From: Actinomycetes bacterium
GTDB taxonomy: Bacteria > Actinomycetota > Acidimicrobiia > Acidimicrobiales > Microtrichaceae
Reading direction: 5' to 3'
Assembly (NCBI GenBank): GCA_024222295.1
Contig: JAAEPF010000017.1
Coordinates: 463,197 to 527,196 of the forward strand
Length of the DNA stretch: 64,000 nt
Numbering within the stretch: position 1 is the first letter of the stretch; each line of letters begins with the position of its first letter. The notes below the pieces were generated by a model. It was not told the origin of the DNA and did no database searches. It worked only from the letters and a program-made list of their open reading frames with translations. Shown here one piece after another: positions 1 through 8,104 of the stretch. The translations under genes and the position numbers were made by a program.

Positions 1-186
1 GTCACGGTTGGGCTTCTGGAGCAGCTTCTCCGCCTGGTAGTAGCGGATGGTCCTGGCGGGAATGCCCGTGTCCGCGGCCAGCTCCTCGAGCGTCATCCCG
101 TCCGCGTCAGCCGGCCCGGGTTCCTTCGCGCGCGCGTCCTTTCGTGACTTCTTGTCCCGCTTCGGCGTATCCCTCGTTGCGGTCAT
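1..186 (-). CDS. MerR-family transcriptional regulator, N-terminal part (runs off window)
   Basis: The first 62 codons are present, from an ATG at 186; the rest lies outside the window. After a basic, probably disordered leader of about 30 residues the protein enters a MerR-type winged helix (TLEELAADTGIPARTIRYYQ), where the RYY stretch is the MerR signature. MerR proteins bind palindromes between or near promoter elements and respond to an effector bound by their C-terminal part, which is not visible here. It is divergent from the reductase-desaturase pair with a large palindrome between them, so I infer that it controls that pair and itself. Confidence 0.85.
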   Translation of the reverse strand, partial: MTATRDTPKRDKKSRKDARAKEPGPADADGMTLEELAADTGIPARTIRYYQAEKLLQKPNRD

Positions 187-215
187 CCACCGATCGTGCC
201 ATATGTCGCACTTCC

Positions 216-261
216 TGACAGTATGCGCTGCCAAGAATCTCTTGACAGCGCATACTGTCAA
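216..261. promoter_or_regulatory. Divergent promoter/operator with nested inverted repeats
   Basis: TTGACAG at 242-248 and CTGTCAA at 255-261 form a palindrome around six bases. A 15-base element, TGACAGTATGCGCTG at 216-230, is repeated exactly in inverted orientation at 246-260. TTGACA at 242-247 can act as a -35 box for the rightward gene, and its mirror at 256-261 as a -35 box for the leftward MerR gene, so a protein on the palindrome would cover both promoters. The rightward -10 region would fall at about 265-270, putting the transcript start close to the ATG at 279. The MerR-type protein next door is the obvious candidate ligand (inference). Confidence 0.7.
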
Positions 262-269
262 CAATCAGG

Positions 270-1353
270 ATGTCGTGCATGGGAGCACTTCTGGAGCGCT
301 TCACCACGCCGCACAATCCCGGGGAGCTGCTGCAGGCCCTCCATCCGCGCCTCGGCTGGCGACTGGCGGGCGGACGCAGCCAGGGCACCATCGACTCGGT
401 CACGGCCACCGGTATCGACGCCGCAGCAGTGCGGATCCGCCCGCCCAGGGGATGGCGCCCGCACGTGCCCGGGCAGTTCATCACCATCGGCGTGGACGTC
501 GACGGGGTCCGCCACAGCCGGAGCTTCACGGTCACCTCACTGCCGGGCGAGCGGTTCATCGAGGTCATCGTGCAGTCATCTCCCACCGGAGTCGTGTCGC
601 GGCACCTGGTTGGCGACGCCCGCCCCGGCGACGTCATCCAACTCGACGAGCCGGCCGGGGACTTCGTACTCGGCGATCCCGCGGGTGAGCGGCGGAAGCG
701 GTATCACACCGATGCTCGCCATGCTGCGGGGGCTCGCCGTCGAGTCGATGACCGACTGCGCGCCGCGCCCTGACGTCGTGATGATCCACCATGCGTCGGC
801 TCCCGCCGCCGTCCTGCAGCGCGACGAGGTGCGCGCACTCGACGCGGCCATGCCGTGGCTCACGGTCCACGAGGTGACCACCCGCGACGAATCCGGTGGC
901 CGACTGGTCGGCACCCACCTTGACGCCGCACGTCTCGAATCAATGTGCCCGGACTGGGCCCAACGCCGGTCGTTCGTGTGCGGGCCCTACGGGATGCTCG
1001 AGTTCGCGCGTGCGCACTGGGCCGGGTCCGGCCACAGCGACCGCTTGGAACTGGAGGCGTTCGGGGCCCCGGAGTTCACCGTTCCCGCCGATGGCGTCGC
1101 GAGCTTCCGGGCATCCTTCGAGCGCACAGGCACCACCACCGACGCCGGCGCCGGTGAGACCCTGCTGGATGTGGCGGAGTCGGCCGGCCTTGCGCCGAAG
1201 CACGGATGCCGGATGGGCATCTGCCGCAGCTGTTCCACCGCGGTGTGTTCGGGCCGGGCCCGTGACCTGCGCGACGGCAGTGTCATCGACTCCGGCAGTC
1301 ATGTGCAGATCTGCATCTCCGCCGCCGCCACCGACATCAGCCTCGACCTCTGA
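270..1353 (+). pseudogene. Ferredoxin-reductase-like electron-transfer protein, apparent frameshift near 685
   Basis: Two frames together give one FAD/NAD(P)H reductase fused to a plant-type 2Fe-2S ferredoxin. The first frame (ATG at 270 or 279) holds the FAD-binding barrel with HSRSFTVTS and runs to a stop at 773. The second, one base on, takes over at about 680-700 with SGGSGITPM, the NAD-binding entry motif, then CGPYGML, then the cluster ligands in GCRMGICRSC and a last Cys near the end, stopping at 1353. The layout matches Rv3230c, the partner of the DesA3 desaturase in mycobacteria, and a desaturase follows here. The join also seems to lack a few residues, so this may be a true small deletion or an assembly error. 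Confidence 0.8.
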
Positions 1354-1390
1354 CCAAGTTCCCGACCGCGCACCTGCCGATGGACTCCTG

Positions 1391-2581
1391 ATGACACCAA
1401 CGCTCACCCCGACAGAGAACAAGACGCTGCTTCCGGCGTCCGACGACGACGTCAACGGCCTGCCCGAAGTTGTCCGCACGGCCGGGGCCGGCGCGGCCGG
1501 CCGCCCCGACGGCTTCGATGCCGATGCGTTCGCCGCCGAACTCGACGCCCTGCGCGCCGAGGTGCTCGACACGATCGGGGCCGGCGACGCCGACTACATC
1601 CGCCGCATGATCCGCCTGCAGCGTCGCCTCGAGCTGGCAGGCCGGGCGGCGCTGGTTGCAGGGGTGTTCCCGCCCGCGTGGTTCGCAGGCGTGGCGATGC
1701 TGAGCCTCTCCAAGATTCTCGAGAACATGGAGATCGGCCACAACGTGATGCACGGCCAGTGGGACTGGATGCAGGACCCCGCGATCCACTCCACCAATTG
1801 GGAGTGGGACAACGTGTGTCCGTCCTCGCAGTGGAAGCACACCCACAACCACATGCACCACCAGTGGACCAACGTGCGGGGGGTGGATGCCGACATCGGC
1901 TACGGGCTGTTCAGGGTCGACCCCGAACAGCCGTGGTCGCCCGCGACGCGGTGGCAGCCGCTGTCGTTCGTGGGGCTGGCCACGGTGTTCGAGTACGGGG
2001 TCGGGTTCCACGACGCCCGCAACAGCGCCAAGGCGGACAACGCGGAGCTGCCCGAGGGCGAGTCGCCGCGCAAGAGCATGGCGGAGACGTTCGCCAAGAT
2101 CCGCAAGCAGGTCCTCAAGGACTTCGTCGCCTGGCCGGCGGTTGCCGTTCCGTTCGGAGTCGGTTCCGTTGTCTCCTCGGTGACCGGTGCGGCCGCGGCC
2201 AATGTGGTGCGCAACCTGTGGAGCTTCGCGGTGATCTTCTGCGGTCACTTCCCCGACGGGGTCGACTTCTTCGACCCCGAGGACATCGAGGGTGAGACCC
2301 GCGGAGACTGGTACCGCCGCCAGGTGCTCGGCTCGGTCAACTTCACCGGCGGTCCCCTCATGGACGTGATGTCGGGCAACCTCGACCACCAGATCGAGCA
2401 CCACCTGTTCCCCGACGTGCCTTCCAACCGCTACGCCGAGATGCAACCGCGGGTGCGCGACATCTGCGCTCGCCACGGTGTCGAGTACAACACCGCCTCG
2501 TTCGCGCGCCAGATCGGAACAGTGATCCGCAAGGTCTGGCGGCTCGCCTCCAAGCGCACTGCCTTGTCAACGACTGGCTGA
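1391..2581 (+). CDS. Membrane fatty-acid (acyl-CoA) desaturase, DesA3-like
   Basis: This 396-residue protein is a di-iron membrane desaturase that would put a cis double bond into a fatty acyl chain, probably acyl-CoA. The three histidine boxes are clear: HNVMH at residues 117-121, HTHNHMHH at 150-157 and HQIEHH at 333-338. Hydrophobic segments lie around residues 90-110 and 245-290. The ATG at 1391 follows the reductase stop by 37 bases. A reductase then a desaturase is the order of the mycobacterial Rv3230c-desA3 pair, where the reductase supplies electrons; if the upstream gene is really broken, this enzyme would need another donor. Substrate and regiochemistry cannot be read from sequence. 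Confidence 0.92.
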   Translation: MTPTLTPTENKTLLPASDDDVNGLPEVVRTAGAGAAGRPDGFDADAFAAELDALRAEVLDTIGAGDADYIRRMIRLQRRLELAGRAALVAGVFPPAWFAGVAMLSLSKILENMEIGHNVMHGQWDWMQDPAIHSTNWEWDNVCPSSQWKHTHNHMHHQWTNVRGVDADIGYGLFRVDPEQPWSPATRWQPLSFVGLATVFEYGVGFHDARNSAKADNAELPEGESPRKSMAETFAKIRKQVLKDFVAWPAVAVPFGVGSVVSSVTGAAAANVVRNLWSFAVIFCGHFPDGVDFFDPEDIEGETRGDWYRRQVLGSVNFTGGPLMDVMSGNLDHQIEHHLFPDVPSNRYAEMQPRVRDICARHGVEYNTASFARQIGTVIRKVWRLASKRTALSTTG

Positions 2582-2601
2582 GCCATCCTGATGTCCCGGA
2601 T

Positions 2602-2621
2602 GTTCGGGTCGCTGCTCGAAC
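2602..2621 (+). terminator. Weak hairpin after the desaturase gene
   Basis: GTTCG at 2602-2606 pairs with CGAAC at 2617-2621 around a ten-base loop, 20 bases after the desaturase stop. There is no T tract. It could end the reductase-desaturase transcript, but the stem is short. Confidence 0.3.
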
Positions 2622-2712
2622 CGCTCGAGGCGATCGTGCTCAAGACTCGCAGATATACACGTATTGGCCCGGCGACCTCGCAAATCCGAGCCAACTGAGC
2701 GACAATCACCGG

Positions 2713-3111
2713 ATGAGCGAGTTCAGTGTTGGTGAAGTTGCCGATCTGCTGGGGGTGAGTGTCGACACGGTTCGTCGCTGGTGCGACGACGGCCGACTGG
2801 ACACCACCCGCCGCGGTGGTGGCCACCGGCTCATCCCGGGTGCGGGCCTGGCCGAGTACCTGACCACGACCGACGTGGCCTGGGAGCCGGAAGCGACGAT
2901 GGCCCAGTCGGCCCGCAACCGCTTCACCGGCATCGTCACGAGGGTCGAGCGGGACAAGGTCACGGCACTTGTGGAGCTGCGGGCCGGCCCTCACCGGATC
3001 GTGTCGCTGATGACCGCCGAGGCGGTCGACGACCTGGGCCTGGCGCCGGGCGAACTCGCAGTCGCCGCGGTGAAGTCCACCAACGTGGTGATCGAGGTGC
3101 CGGGGCGGTGA
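2713..3111 (+). CDS. HTH-TOBE (Mop-like) molybdate-responsive regulator
   Basis: A 132-residue protein with a MerR/excisionase-type helix-turn-helix at residues 3-50 (VGEVADLLGVSVDTVRRW, then GGGHR) joined to one TOBE/Mop domain at about 68-130 (RNRFTGIVTRVERDKV). Mop domains bind molybdate or tungstate oxyanions; joined to a DNA-binding domain they make a molybdate sensor, as ModE does with a different HTH. The stop codon overlaps the GTG of modA by four bases, so it is the first gene of the mod operon and probably its regulator. Activator or repressor is not evident. Confidence 0.85.
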   Translation: MSEFSVGEVADLLGVSVDTVRRWCDDGRLDTTRRGGGHRLIPGAGLAEYLTTTDVAWEPEATMAQSARNRFTGIVTRVERDKVTALVELRAGPHRIVSLMTAEAVDDLGLAPGELAVAAVKSTNVVIEVPGR

Positions 3112-3896
3112 CCGCGAGGGTCCGTGCGGCAGTCGGACTGGTGGTGGCCATGGCCGCGGCCGCCACAGCCACCTGTGCGTCTGACTCCGAACCGGTGGCG
3201 GGCGACCAACGCCGCCAGGAACTGCTCGTCTCCGTGGCCGCCTCGCTCACCGACGCGTTCGCCGAGATCACGGAAGACTTCGAAGCAGCCAACCCCGGCG
3301 TGGCTGTGGTGCTGAACCTCGACTCGTCCGCCACGCTGGCGTCGCAGATATCCAGCGGTGCGCCTGTCGACGTGTTCGCCTCCGCGGACGAACCCAACAT
3401 GGCCGAAGTCGTCGACTCCGGCGACGTCGTCGGTGAGCCGGTCGAGTTCGCCCGCAACGGGCTCGTGATCGTGACCGCTCCGGGGAATCCGCTCGGCATC
3501 GAAGACCAGGACGATCTGGCCCAGGTGACCGAGTCCGGCGAGGTGGTCGCTCTATGTGTCGCCACGGCGCCGTGCGGGACGCTGGCCGACCGGGCGCTCG
3601 GCCAGGGCGAGGCGGTGCTCTCCGAGGACCGGGTGACCCGTGCGGCGAATGCCCGGGCGACCCTGGCTGCGGTCACCCGTGGCGACGCTGCCGCCGCTCT
3701 GGTGTATGCCTCCGATGCTCTTGCAGCGGGCGACGCCGTGGAGATCGTGCGCCTGAAGGGCCGGCAGGGGTCCAACCGCTATCTGGTGGCAGCACTCGCA
3801 AACGGGGAGGCAGACGGTGACCTGGCGTCTGCCTTCGTGGGGTTCGTGGCCTCCGAGGATGGGCGACGCGTGCTCGATCGCTGGGGATTCGAGTGA
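3108..3896 (+). CDS. modA: Molybdate ABC transporter, substrate-binding protein
   Basis: A 262-residue periplasmic-binding-type protein from a GTG at 3108 that overlaps the regulator's stop. The N terminus is a secretion signal (hydrophobic AAVGLVVAMAAAATATC) with a possible but poor lipobox ending at Cys. The mature part has the ModA pattern: VSVAASLTDAFAEI at the start, NLDSSATLASQISSGAPVDV in the middle and FASADEPNM after it. It captures molybdate or tungstate outside the membrane for ModB/ModC. Its stop overlaps the modB start, which indicates translational coupling. Confidence 0.9.
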   Translation: MTARVRAAVGLVVAMAAAATATCASDSEPVAGDQRRQELLVSVAASLTDAFAEITEDFEAANPGVAVVLNLDSSATLASQISSGAPVDVFASADEPNMAEVVDSGDVVGEPVEFARNGLVIVTAPGNPLGIEDQDDLAQVTESGEVVALCVATAPCGTLADRALGQGEAVLSEDRVTRAANARATLAAVTRGDAAAALVYASDALAAGDAVEIVRLKGRQGSNRYLVAALANGEADGDLASAFVGFVASEDGRRVLDRWGFE

Positions 3897-4696
3897 CGGC
3901 CGTGCGTGCCCGCCGAGGGTCCCGCCCGCCCCTGTGGGCGGCAGTGCCCGCGGTGATGGCGATCCTGTTCCTGGTTGGTCCGGTCGCGGGGTTGCTCGCT
4001 TCGGCTCAGTGGTCGTCGTTCTGGTCCGACATCACCAGCGCCGAGGCGCTCACAGCACTGCGGCTCTCGGTCGGTGCATCACTGGCTGCCGTGTTGGTCG
4101 TGGTGGTGCTCGGCCTGCCGCTGGCCTGGGTGCTGGCGCGAGTCGAGTTCCCCGGCCGCCGCGTCGCCCGCGCATTGGTGGTGCTGCCGATGGTGATGCC
4201 CCCGGTGGTGGGGGGTGTGGCTCTGCTCTCGGCACTGGGGCGCGACTCGGCGTTGGGCGGATGGCTGTGGGACACCTTCGGCATCCAGCTCACCTTCTCG
4301 GGTGCGGGCGTAGTACTGGCGGAGGCCTTCGTGGCGATGCCCTTTTTCGTGCTGACCGTGGAGGCGGCTCTGCGCTCAGCCGGTCGCCGCCACGAGGAGC
4401 TCGCGTCCACTCTGGGAGCCGGGCCGTGGACGGTGCTGTGGCGGGTCACGATCCCCGCCGCCTTACCATCCATCGTGGCGGGCGCGGTGCTCGCCTGGGC
4501 CCGCGCACTCGGCGAGTTCGGCGCCACCATCACTTTCGCCGGCAACATCGCCGGTCGGACCCGTACCCTGCCGCTCGCGGTCTATCTCGGGCTCGACTCC
4601 GATCCGGGCGGTGCCGTGTCGCTGAGCATTGTGCTGCTGGTCGTGTCGATCGTCGTGCTCGTGGGCCTGCGTGACCGCTGGTTGGTGCGGCCATGA
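3893..4696 (+). CDS. modB: Molybdate ABC transporter, permease
   Basis: A 267-residue inner-membrane permease starting with GTG at 3893. About six hydrophobic segments are visible, starting with LWAAVPAVMAILFLVGPVAG. The cytoplasmic coupling loop that touches the ATPase is recognisable at about residues 165-195 (EELASTLGAG, then WRVTIPAALP). It forms the translocation path for the oxyanion delivered by ModA. Start and stop overlap the neighbouring mod genes by four bases each. Confidence 0.92.
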   Translation: MTAVRARRGSRPPLWAAVPAVMAILFLVGPVAGLLASAQWSSFWSDITSAEALTALRLSVGASLAAVLVVVVLGLPLAWVLARVEFPGRRVARALVVLPMVMPPVVGGVALLSALGRDSALGGWLWDTFGIQLTFSGAGVVLAEAFVAMPFFVLTVEAALRSAGRRHEELASTLGAGPWTVLWRVTIPAALPSIVAGAVLAWARALGEFGATITFAGNIAGRTRTLPLAVYLGLDSDPGGAVSLSIVLLVVSIVVLVGLRDRWLVRP

Positions 4697-5781
4697 GCGC
4701 AACGGCCACTGCGGGTGCCGCCGGCCTGTCGGGACGGGTGGCCGTCGAACTCGAGGGATTCCGCCTCGACGTGTCGCTCGCGGTGCAGCCGGGCACCGTC
4801 ACTGCCGTGCTCGGACCCAATGGAGCTGGCAAGACCACGTTGCTGCGGGCGGTCGCAGGACTGGAGCCACTCGGCGCCGGATCGCTCAGCCTGGCAGGCC
4901 GGACCCTGGACGATGGTGGCGCCACGTTCATGGTGCCCGAGGCTCGGCAGGTCGCGCTGGTGCCCCAGGACCACCTGCTGTTCGCCCACATGTCCGTGCT
5001 GGACAACGTCGCGTTCGGGCTGCGCTGCGGCGGCGTGGGCAGGCGTGCCGCCCGTGAGCGTGCCGCCGAGGTGCTGGATCGTGTCGGTCTCGGTGGATTC
5101 GGGGACCGTCGACCGGGCGGGCTCTCCGGTGGTCAGTCCCAGCGGGTCGCCCTCGCCCGGGCACTGGCGGCGGAGCCCGGGGTGCTGCTGCTGGACGAGC
5201 CACTCGCCGCGCTGGACGCGCGGCTGCGCCCGGCGATGCGTGCCGAGTTGCGCCACTGGCTCGCCGACTTCGAAGGGGCGGCGCTGATGGTCACCCATGA
5301 CCCGCTCGACGCCTACGCGCTCGCCGATGACCTGGTGGTGCTCGAAGCCGGCTGTGTCACCCAGTCCGGCTCACTTCGAGATGTGACGGCACGGCCGCGA
5401 TCGCGCTACGTGGCGGACCTCGTGGGCACCAACCTGCTTGTCGGCTCCGGCGAGGGCCACGTGGTGTCGGTGGGGGCGGCGAGGGTCGCCGTTGCCGAGT
5501 CGGTGTCGGGTGAGGTGTTCGCCACCGTCGCCCCGAGTGCCGTTGCGGTGGCGCTGCGGTCACCCGGTCGCGAGCCGCCGGCCGGGTCGGCCCGCAACCA
5601 CTGGGCCATGACCGTCACCTCGACCGAGCCGATGGGGGAGCGCGTTCGGGTGGCCCTCAGCGGCGACCTCGACCTGACCGCCGAGCTCACCGCAGAGTCG
5701 GTCGCCGAGCTCGGGCTCGGGAATGGAGTCGATGTCTGGGCCACGGCGAAGGCCACCGAGGTGTTCGCCTACCCCCGATAG
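4693..5781 (+). CDS. modC: Molybdate ABC transporter, ATP-binding protein
   Basis: A 362-residue ABC ATPase that powers molybdate import. Walker A is GPNGAGKTT at residues 41-49, the signature is LSGGQ at 144-148, Walker B is LLLDEP at about 164-169, and the switch histidine follows in MVTHD. The last 120 residues form the TOBE regulatory region typical of ModC, which can sense intracellular oxyanion. The ATG overlaps the modB stop as ATGA. It is the last gene of the four-gene operon; a hairpin follows. Confidence 0.92.
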   Translation: MSATATAGAAGLSGRVAVELEGFRLDVSLAVQPGTVTAVLGPNGAGKTTLLRAVAGLEPLGAGSLSLAGRTLDDGGATFMVPEARQVALVPQDHLLFAHMSVLDNVAFGLRCGGVGRRAARERAAEVLDRVGLGGFGDRRPGGLSGGQSQRVALARALAAEPGVLLLDEPLAALDARLRPAMRAELRHWLADFEGAALMVTHDPLDAYALADDLVVLEAGCVTQSGSLRDVTARPRSRYVADLVGTNLLVGSGEGHVVSVGAARVAVAESVSGEVFATVAPSAVAVALRSPGREPPAGSARNHWAMTVTSTEPMGERVRVALSGDLDLTAELTAESVAELGLGNGVDVWATAKATEVFAYPR

Positions 5782-5783
5782 CT

Positions 5784-5800
5784 CGTTCTGTCACAGAACG
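5784..5800. terminator. Hairpin between convergent modC and ABC-exporter operons
   Basis: CGTTCTG at 5784-5790 and CAGAACG at 5794-5800 form a perfect seven-base stem with a TCA loop, three bases after the modC stop and 13 bases before the stop of the opposite gene. There is no U tract. The position suits a bidirectional terminator. Confidence 0.5.
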
Positions 5801-5812
5801 GCCTGGTGGTGC

Positions 5813-6481
5813 CTAGACGGTGTGCAGCTTGCCGGCCTCGAGGCGGAACGAGCGGTCGAAGAGATCCACATGGGTGGGATCATGCGACACGACCACCGTT
5901 GCGAGGTTGCGGGTGCGCGCCTCGCCGGTGATCAGCTCCATGACCTCGCGGCCCCGCTCAGGGTCGAGCGATGATGTCGGCTCGTCGGCCAGCAGCACCG
6001 ACGGCTCGTTCATGAGGGCCCGGGCGATGCCGACTCGCTGGCGTTCACCACCGGACAGCTTGCCGGGGCGGCTGTCCTGGCGGCGTTGCAGGCCCACCTC
6101 GTCGAGCAGTGCGGCCGCCCGTTCACGGGCTTCGCCGTTGAGCCGGTGGCTGATGTGGGCCACGAGTTCGAGTTGCTCGATGGCGGTGAGCGATGGGAAC
6201 AGCTCGGCGGACTGGTAGATGATGCCGACTTCGTCGCGGCGCAGCCGCGTGCGCGCCTTGTTCGACATGGCGGTTGCGTCGTGCTCAGCAAAGGAGATCG
6301 TCCCGGAGTCCGGCTTGCGCAACAGCCCGGCGATCGCAAGGAGTGTCGATTTGCCGGAGCCGGAGCGGCCGGAGACGGAGACCACCTCGCCCTGGTCCAC
6401 CCGCAGCTCGGTGTGGTCGAGGATCGCCAACGTCTCCTCGCCGTCGGGGATCGTCACGCAGATGTCGTTGAGTTCGAGCAC
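5813..6481 (-). CDS. ABC exporter ATP-binding protein (MacB/LolD type)
   Basis: A 222-residue ATPase with Walker A GRSGSGKST at residues 38-46, signature LSGGE at 142-146 and Walker B VLLADEP at 162-168. The short domain, and the pairing with an FtsX-type permease, place it in the MacB/LolCDE group, which drives conformational work on extracytoplasmic substrates rather than classical import. The GTG at 6481 is one base past the permease stop, so the two are coupled; longer upstream extensions lie within the permease gene and do not look coding. It is the last gene of an ArsR-permease-ATPase run. Confidence 0.88.
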   Translation of the reverse strand: MLELNDICVTIPDGEETLAILDHTELRVDQGEVVSVSGRSGSGKSTLLAIAGLLRKPDSGTISFAEHDATAMSNKARTRLRRDEVGIIYQSAELFPSLTAIEQLELVAHISHRLNGEARERAAALLDEVGLQRRQDSRPGKLSGGERQRVGIARALMNEPSVLLADEPTSSLDPERGREVMELITGEARTRNLATVVVSHDPTHVDLFDRSFRLEAGKLHTV

Positions 6482-6482
6482 G

Positions 6483-7586
6483 TCACACTCCCGCCGTGAG
6501 TGAGATGGCCGGGTCGACCGAGGTGATGCGGCGCAGCGCCACCAGGCTGCCGGCCATGCCCACGAAGGTGAGGATGCCGGCAGTCCAGAGCACGGAGCCG
6601 AAGCTGAGGTTGAACGGTGCTTCGTCGCCGATGATGGCGCCCATCCCGAAAGCGGCGGCGGAGCCGATCGTGACGGCGATGATGAGTACCACCAGCAGCT
6701 GGCCGAGCGCATCGCGGATGATGTAGCCCGACGATGCTCCGAGCGCCTTGAGCAGGCCGATCTGGCGGGTTCGCTGGATGGTCCACACCGTGAAGAACGC
6801 GCCGACGACGAGCGCCGAGATCACGAGCAGGAAGCCCCGGATGAGCGTCATCGTGGCCGACTCGGCGGTGTAGCCGGGCGAGCCGGCGTAGGCCTCGGTC
6901 TTGGTGAGCAGCTCGGTGCCGCTCTGCCCGGCTGCGGCTTCGAGCGCAGTTTCGTCTCCCTCGCCGATCGCCACTGCGGAGAAGCGACCATCCGCGTCGT
7001 CGCCGTAGAGCAGGTCCTGCCAGGTGGACAGCGATGTGTAGGCGATCGGGACGTGGCCGTATGTGCCCGAGAACGTGAAGCCGATCACCGGCAAGGTGAT
7101 GTCGGTTCCGACGATCGTGAACTCGTCACCCACGGCCGCCTTGTCGCTGAACTCATGGCTGAGCACGAGTCCACCGTCCAGCGACCGGGTTGCGTCAACC
7201 GCAGCCCCGGCTTCGGATGCATCGGCCAGGAAGCCGTCGTCGTCCACGCCGAACAGCACGATGTCGATCGCCTCGCCGTCGCCCGAGTCATCGGCGGGGC
7301 GGGCGTTGAAGAAGGACGCACCGACCGGGGTCGCTTCGTCGGTGACCTCCTGGTAGGCGGCCAGTTCTTCCTCGGTGAGGATCGAGCGGGAGAACACGGC
7401 TTGGGAGTTCTCCGCGAATGCCATGTGGCTGATCGGCAGCTCCCGCAGCCCGGAGATCCCGTCGTCGACGAGGCCGTTGGCCAGGCCGGCCAGCATCGTG
7501 GCCAGGAACGCGATCAGGCCGATCACGATGCCCACGAGGGCGAAGCGGCCCCTGGCCGCCCGGAGGTCCTTCCTTGCCAGATACAC
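6483..7586 (-). CDS. ABC exporter permease, FtsX/MacB type
   Basis: A 367-residue membrane protein from a GTG at 7586. One transmembrane helix is near the N terminus (FALVGIVIGLIAFLATMLAG), followed by an extracytoplasmic domain of about 200 residues rich in Asp and Gly, then three helices at the C terminus with TIQRTRQIGLLKALGAS, the cytoplasmic loop typical of FtsX-fold permeases. The start lies 11 bases after the ArsR-type stop. The ArsR neighbour suggests metal- or metalloid-induced expression; the cargo is unknown. Confidence 0.85.
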   Translation of the reverse strand: MYLARKDLRAARGRFALVGIVIGLIAFLATMLAGLANGLVDDGISGLRELPISHMAFAENSQAVFSRSILTEEELAAYQEVTDEATPVGASFFNARPADDSGDGEAIDIVLFGVDDDGFLADASEAGAAVDATRSLDGGLVLSHEFSDKAAVGDEFTIVGTDITLPVIGFTFSGTYGHVPIAYTSLSTWQDLLYGDDADGRFSAVAIGEGDETALEAAAGQSGTELLTKTEAYAGSPGYTAESATMTLIRGFLLVISALVVGAFFTVWTIQRTRQIGLLKALGASSGYIIRDALGQLLVVLIIAVTIGSAAAFGMGAIIGDEAPFNLSFGSVLWTAGILTFVGMAGSLVALRRITSVDPAISLTAGV

Positions 7587-7597
7587 GGCGGTACGTT

Positions 7598-7972
7598 CTA
7601 GTCGCGGGCCCCCAGCCTCACGGCATCGGAAACCTCGGCGAGTCGGTCGGCGCGGGCCCTGAACCAGGCCCACTTGCCACGCTGTTCGCGCTCGATCAGG
7701 CCCGCCTTGGTGAGCAGGGTCAGGTGGTGGCTGACGGTGGGCTGGGAGCGGCCGAGGGGGGTGGCGAGGTCGCAGGCGCAGGTCTCGCCGGTGGGGGAGT
7801 TGGCGATGAGCGACAGCAGGCGGAGGCGCACGGGATCGGCAAGCGCCTTCATGACGAGGGCCATCTCCTCGGCCTCGGCTTCGTCCAGCAGGGGACCGTC
7901 GAGGGGGGTGCAGCAAGCGGGTGCGTCGGGGTCGACCGGATCGGCCACGGGGATGCTCTGCTTCGTTGCCAT
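7598..7972 (-). CDS. ArsR/SmtB-family metal(loid)-responsive repressor
   Basis: A 124-residue winged-helix protein. The recognition helix region is SQPTVSHHLTLLTKAGLI at about residues 76-93. Candidate sensor thiols are C20-C21 near the N terminus and C65/C67 in ETCACDL, which resembles the CxC of arsenite-sensing ArsR proteins. Such repressors leave DNA when the metal or arsenite binds. It heads the leftward ABC exporter genes and is divergent from the ArsI/CadI-like gene, so it probably controls both sides. Arsenite against cadmium or lead cannot be settled from this sequence. Confidence 0.9.
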   Translation of the reverse strand: MATKQSIPVADPVDPDAPACCTPLDGPLLDEAEAEEMALVMKALADPVRLRLLSLIANSPTGETCACDLATPLGRSQPTVSHHLTLLTKAGLIEREQRGKWAWFRARADRLAEVSDAVRLGARD

Positions 7973-8007
7973 GGGTCCATTCTGGCATACATATTGACAA
8001 ACGTCGA

Positions 8008-8044
8008 TGTGTACGACACACTTCGATAGTCATCAATTCGATGA
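8008..8044. promoter_or_regulatory. Candidate ArsR operator region in the divergent promoter
   Basis: The intergenic stretch is much more AT-rich than its surroundings. It holds TGTGT-ACG-ACACA at 8008-8020 and TCATC-AATTC-GATGA at 8030-8044. The second resembles the ATCAA-N6-TTGAT core of known ArsR/SmtB sites. A TTGACA at 7994-7999 could serve as a -35 box for the rightward gene. Confidence 0.5.
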
Positions 8045-8104
8045 TTGTCTATCTGACATCAAGCTCCGTCCGGTACGGTCGGATCAGAGACCCGGAGGTC
8101 CCAC

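Noticed and set aside
1337..2476. A 379-codon minus-strand frame opposite the desaturase
   Set aside because: It is the antisense of a gene with all three His boxes and has no recognisable motif.
7590..7600. A GTTCTA half site between the ArsR gene and the permease
   Set aside because: There is no matching TAGAAC half site at the right spacing, so it is not a KstR-type operator.
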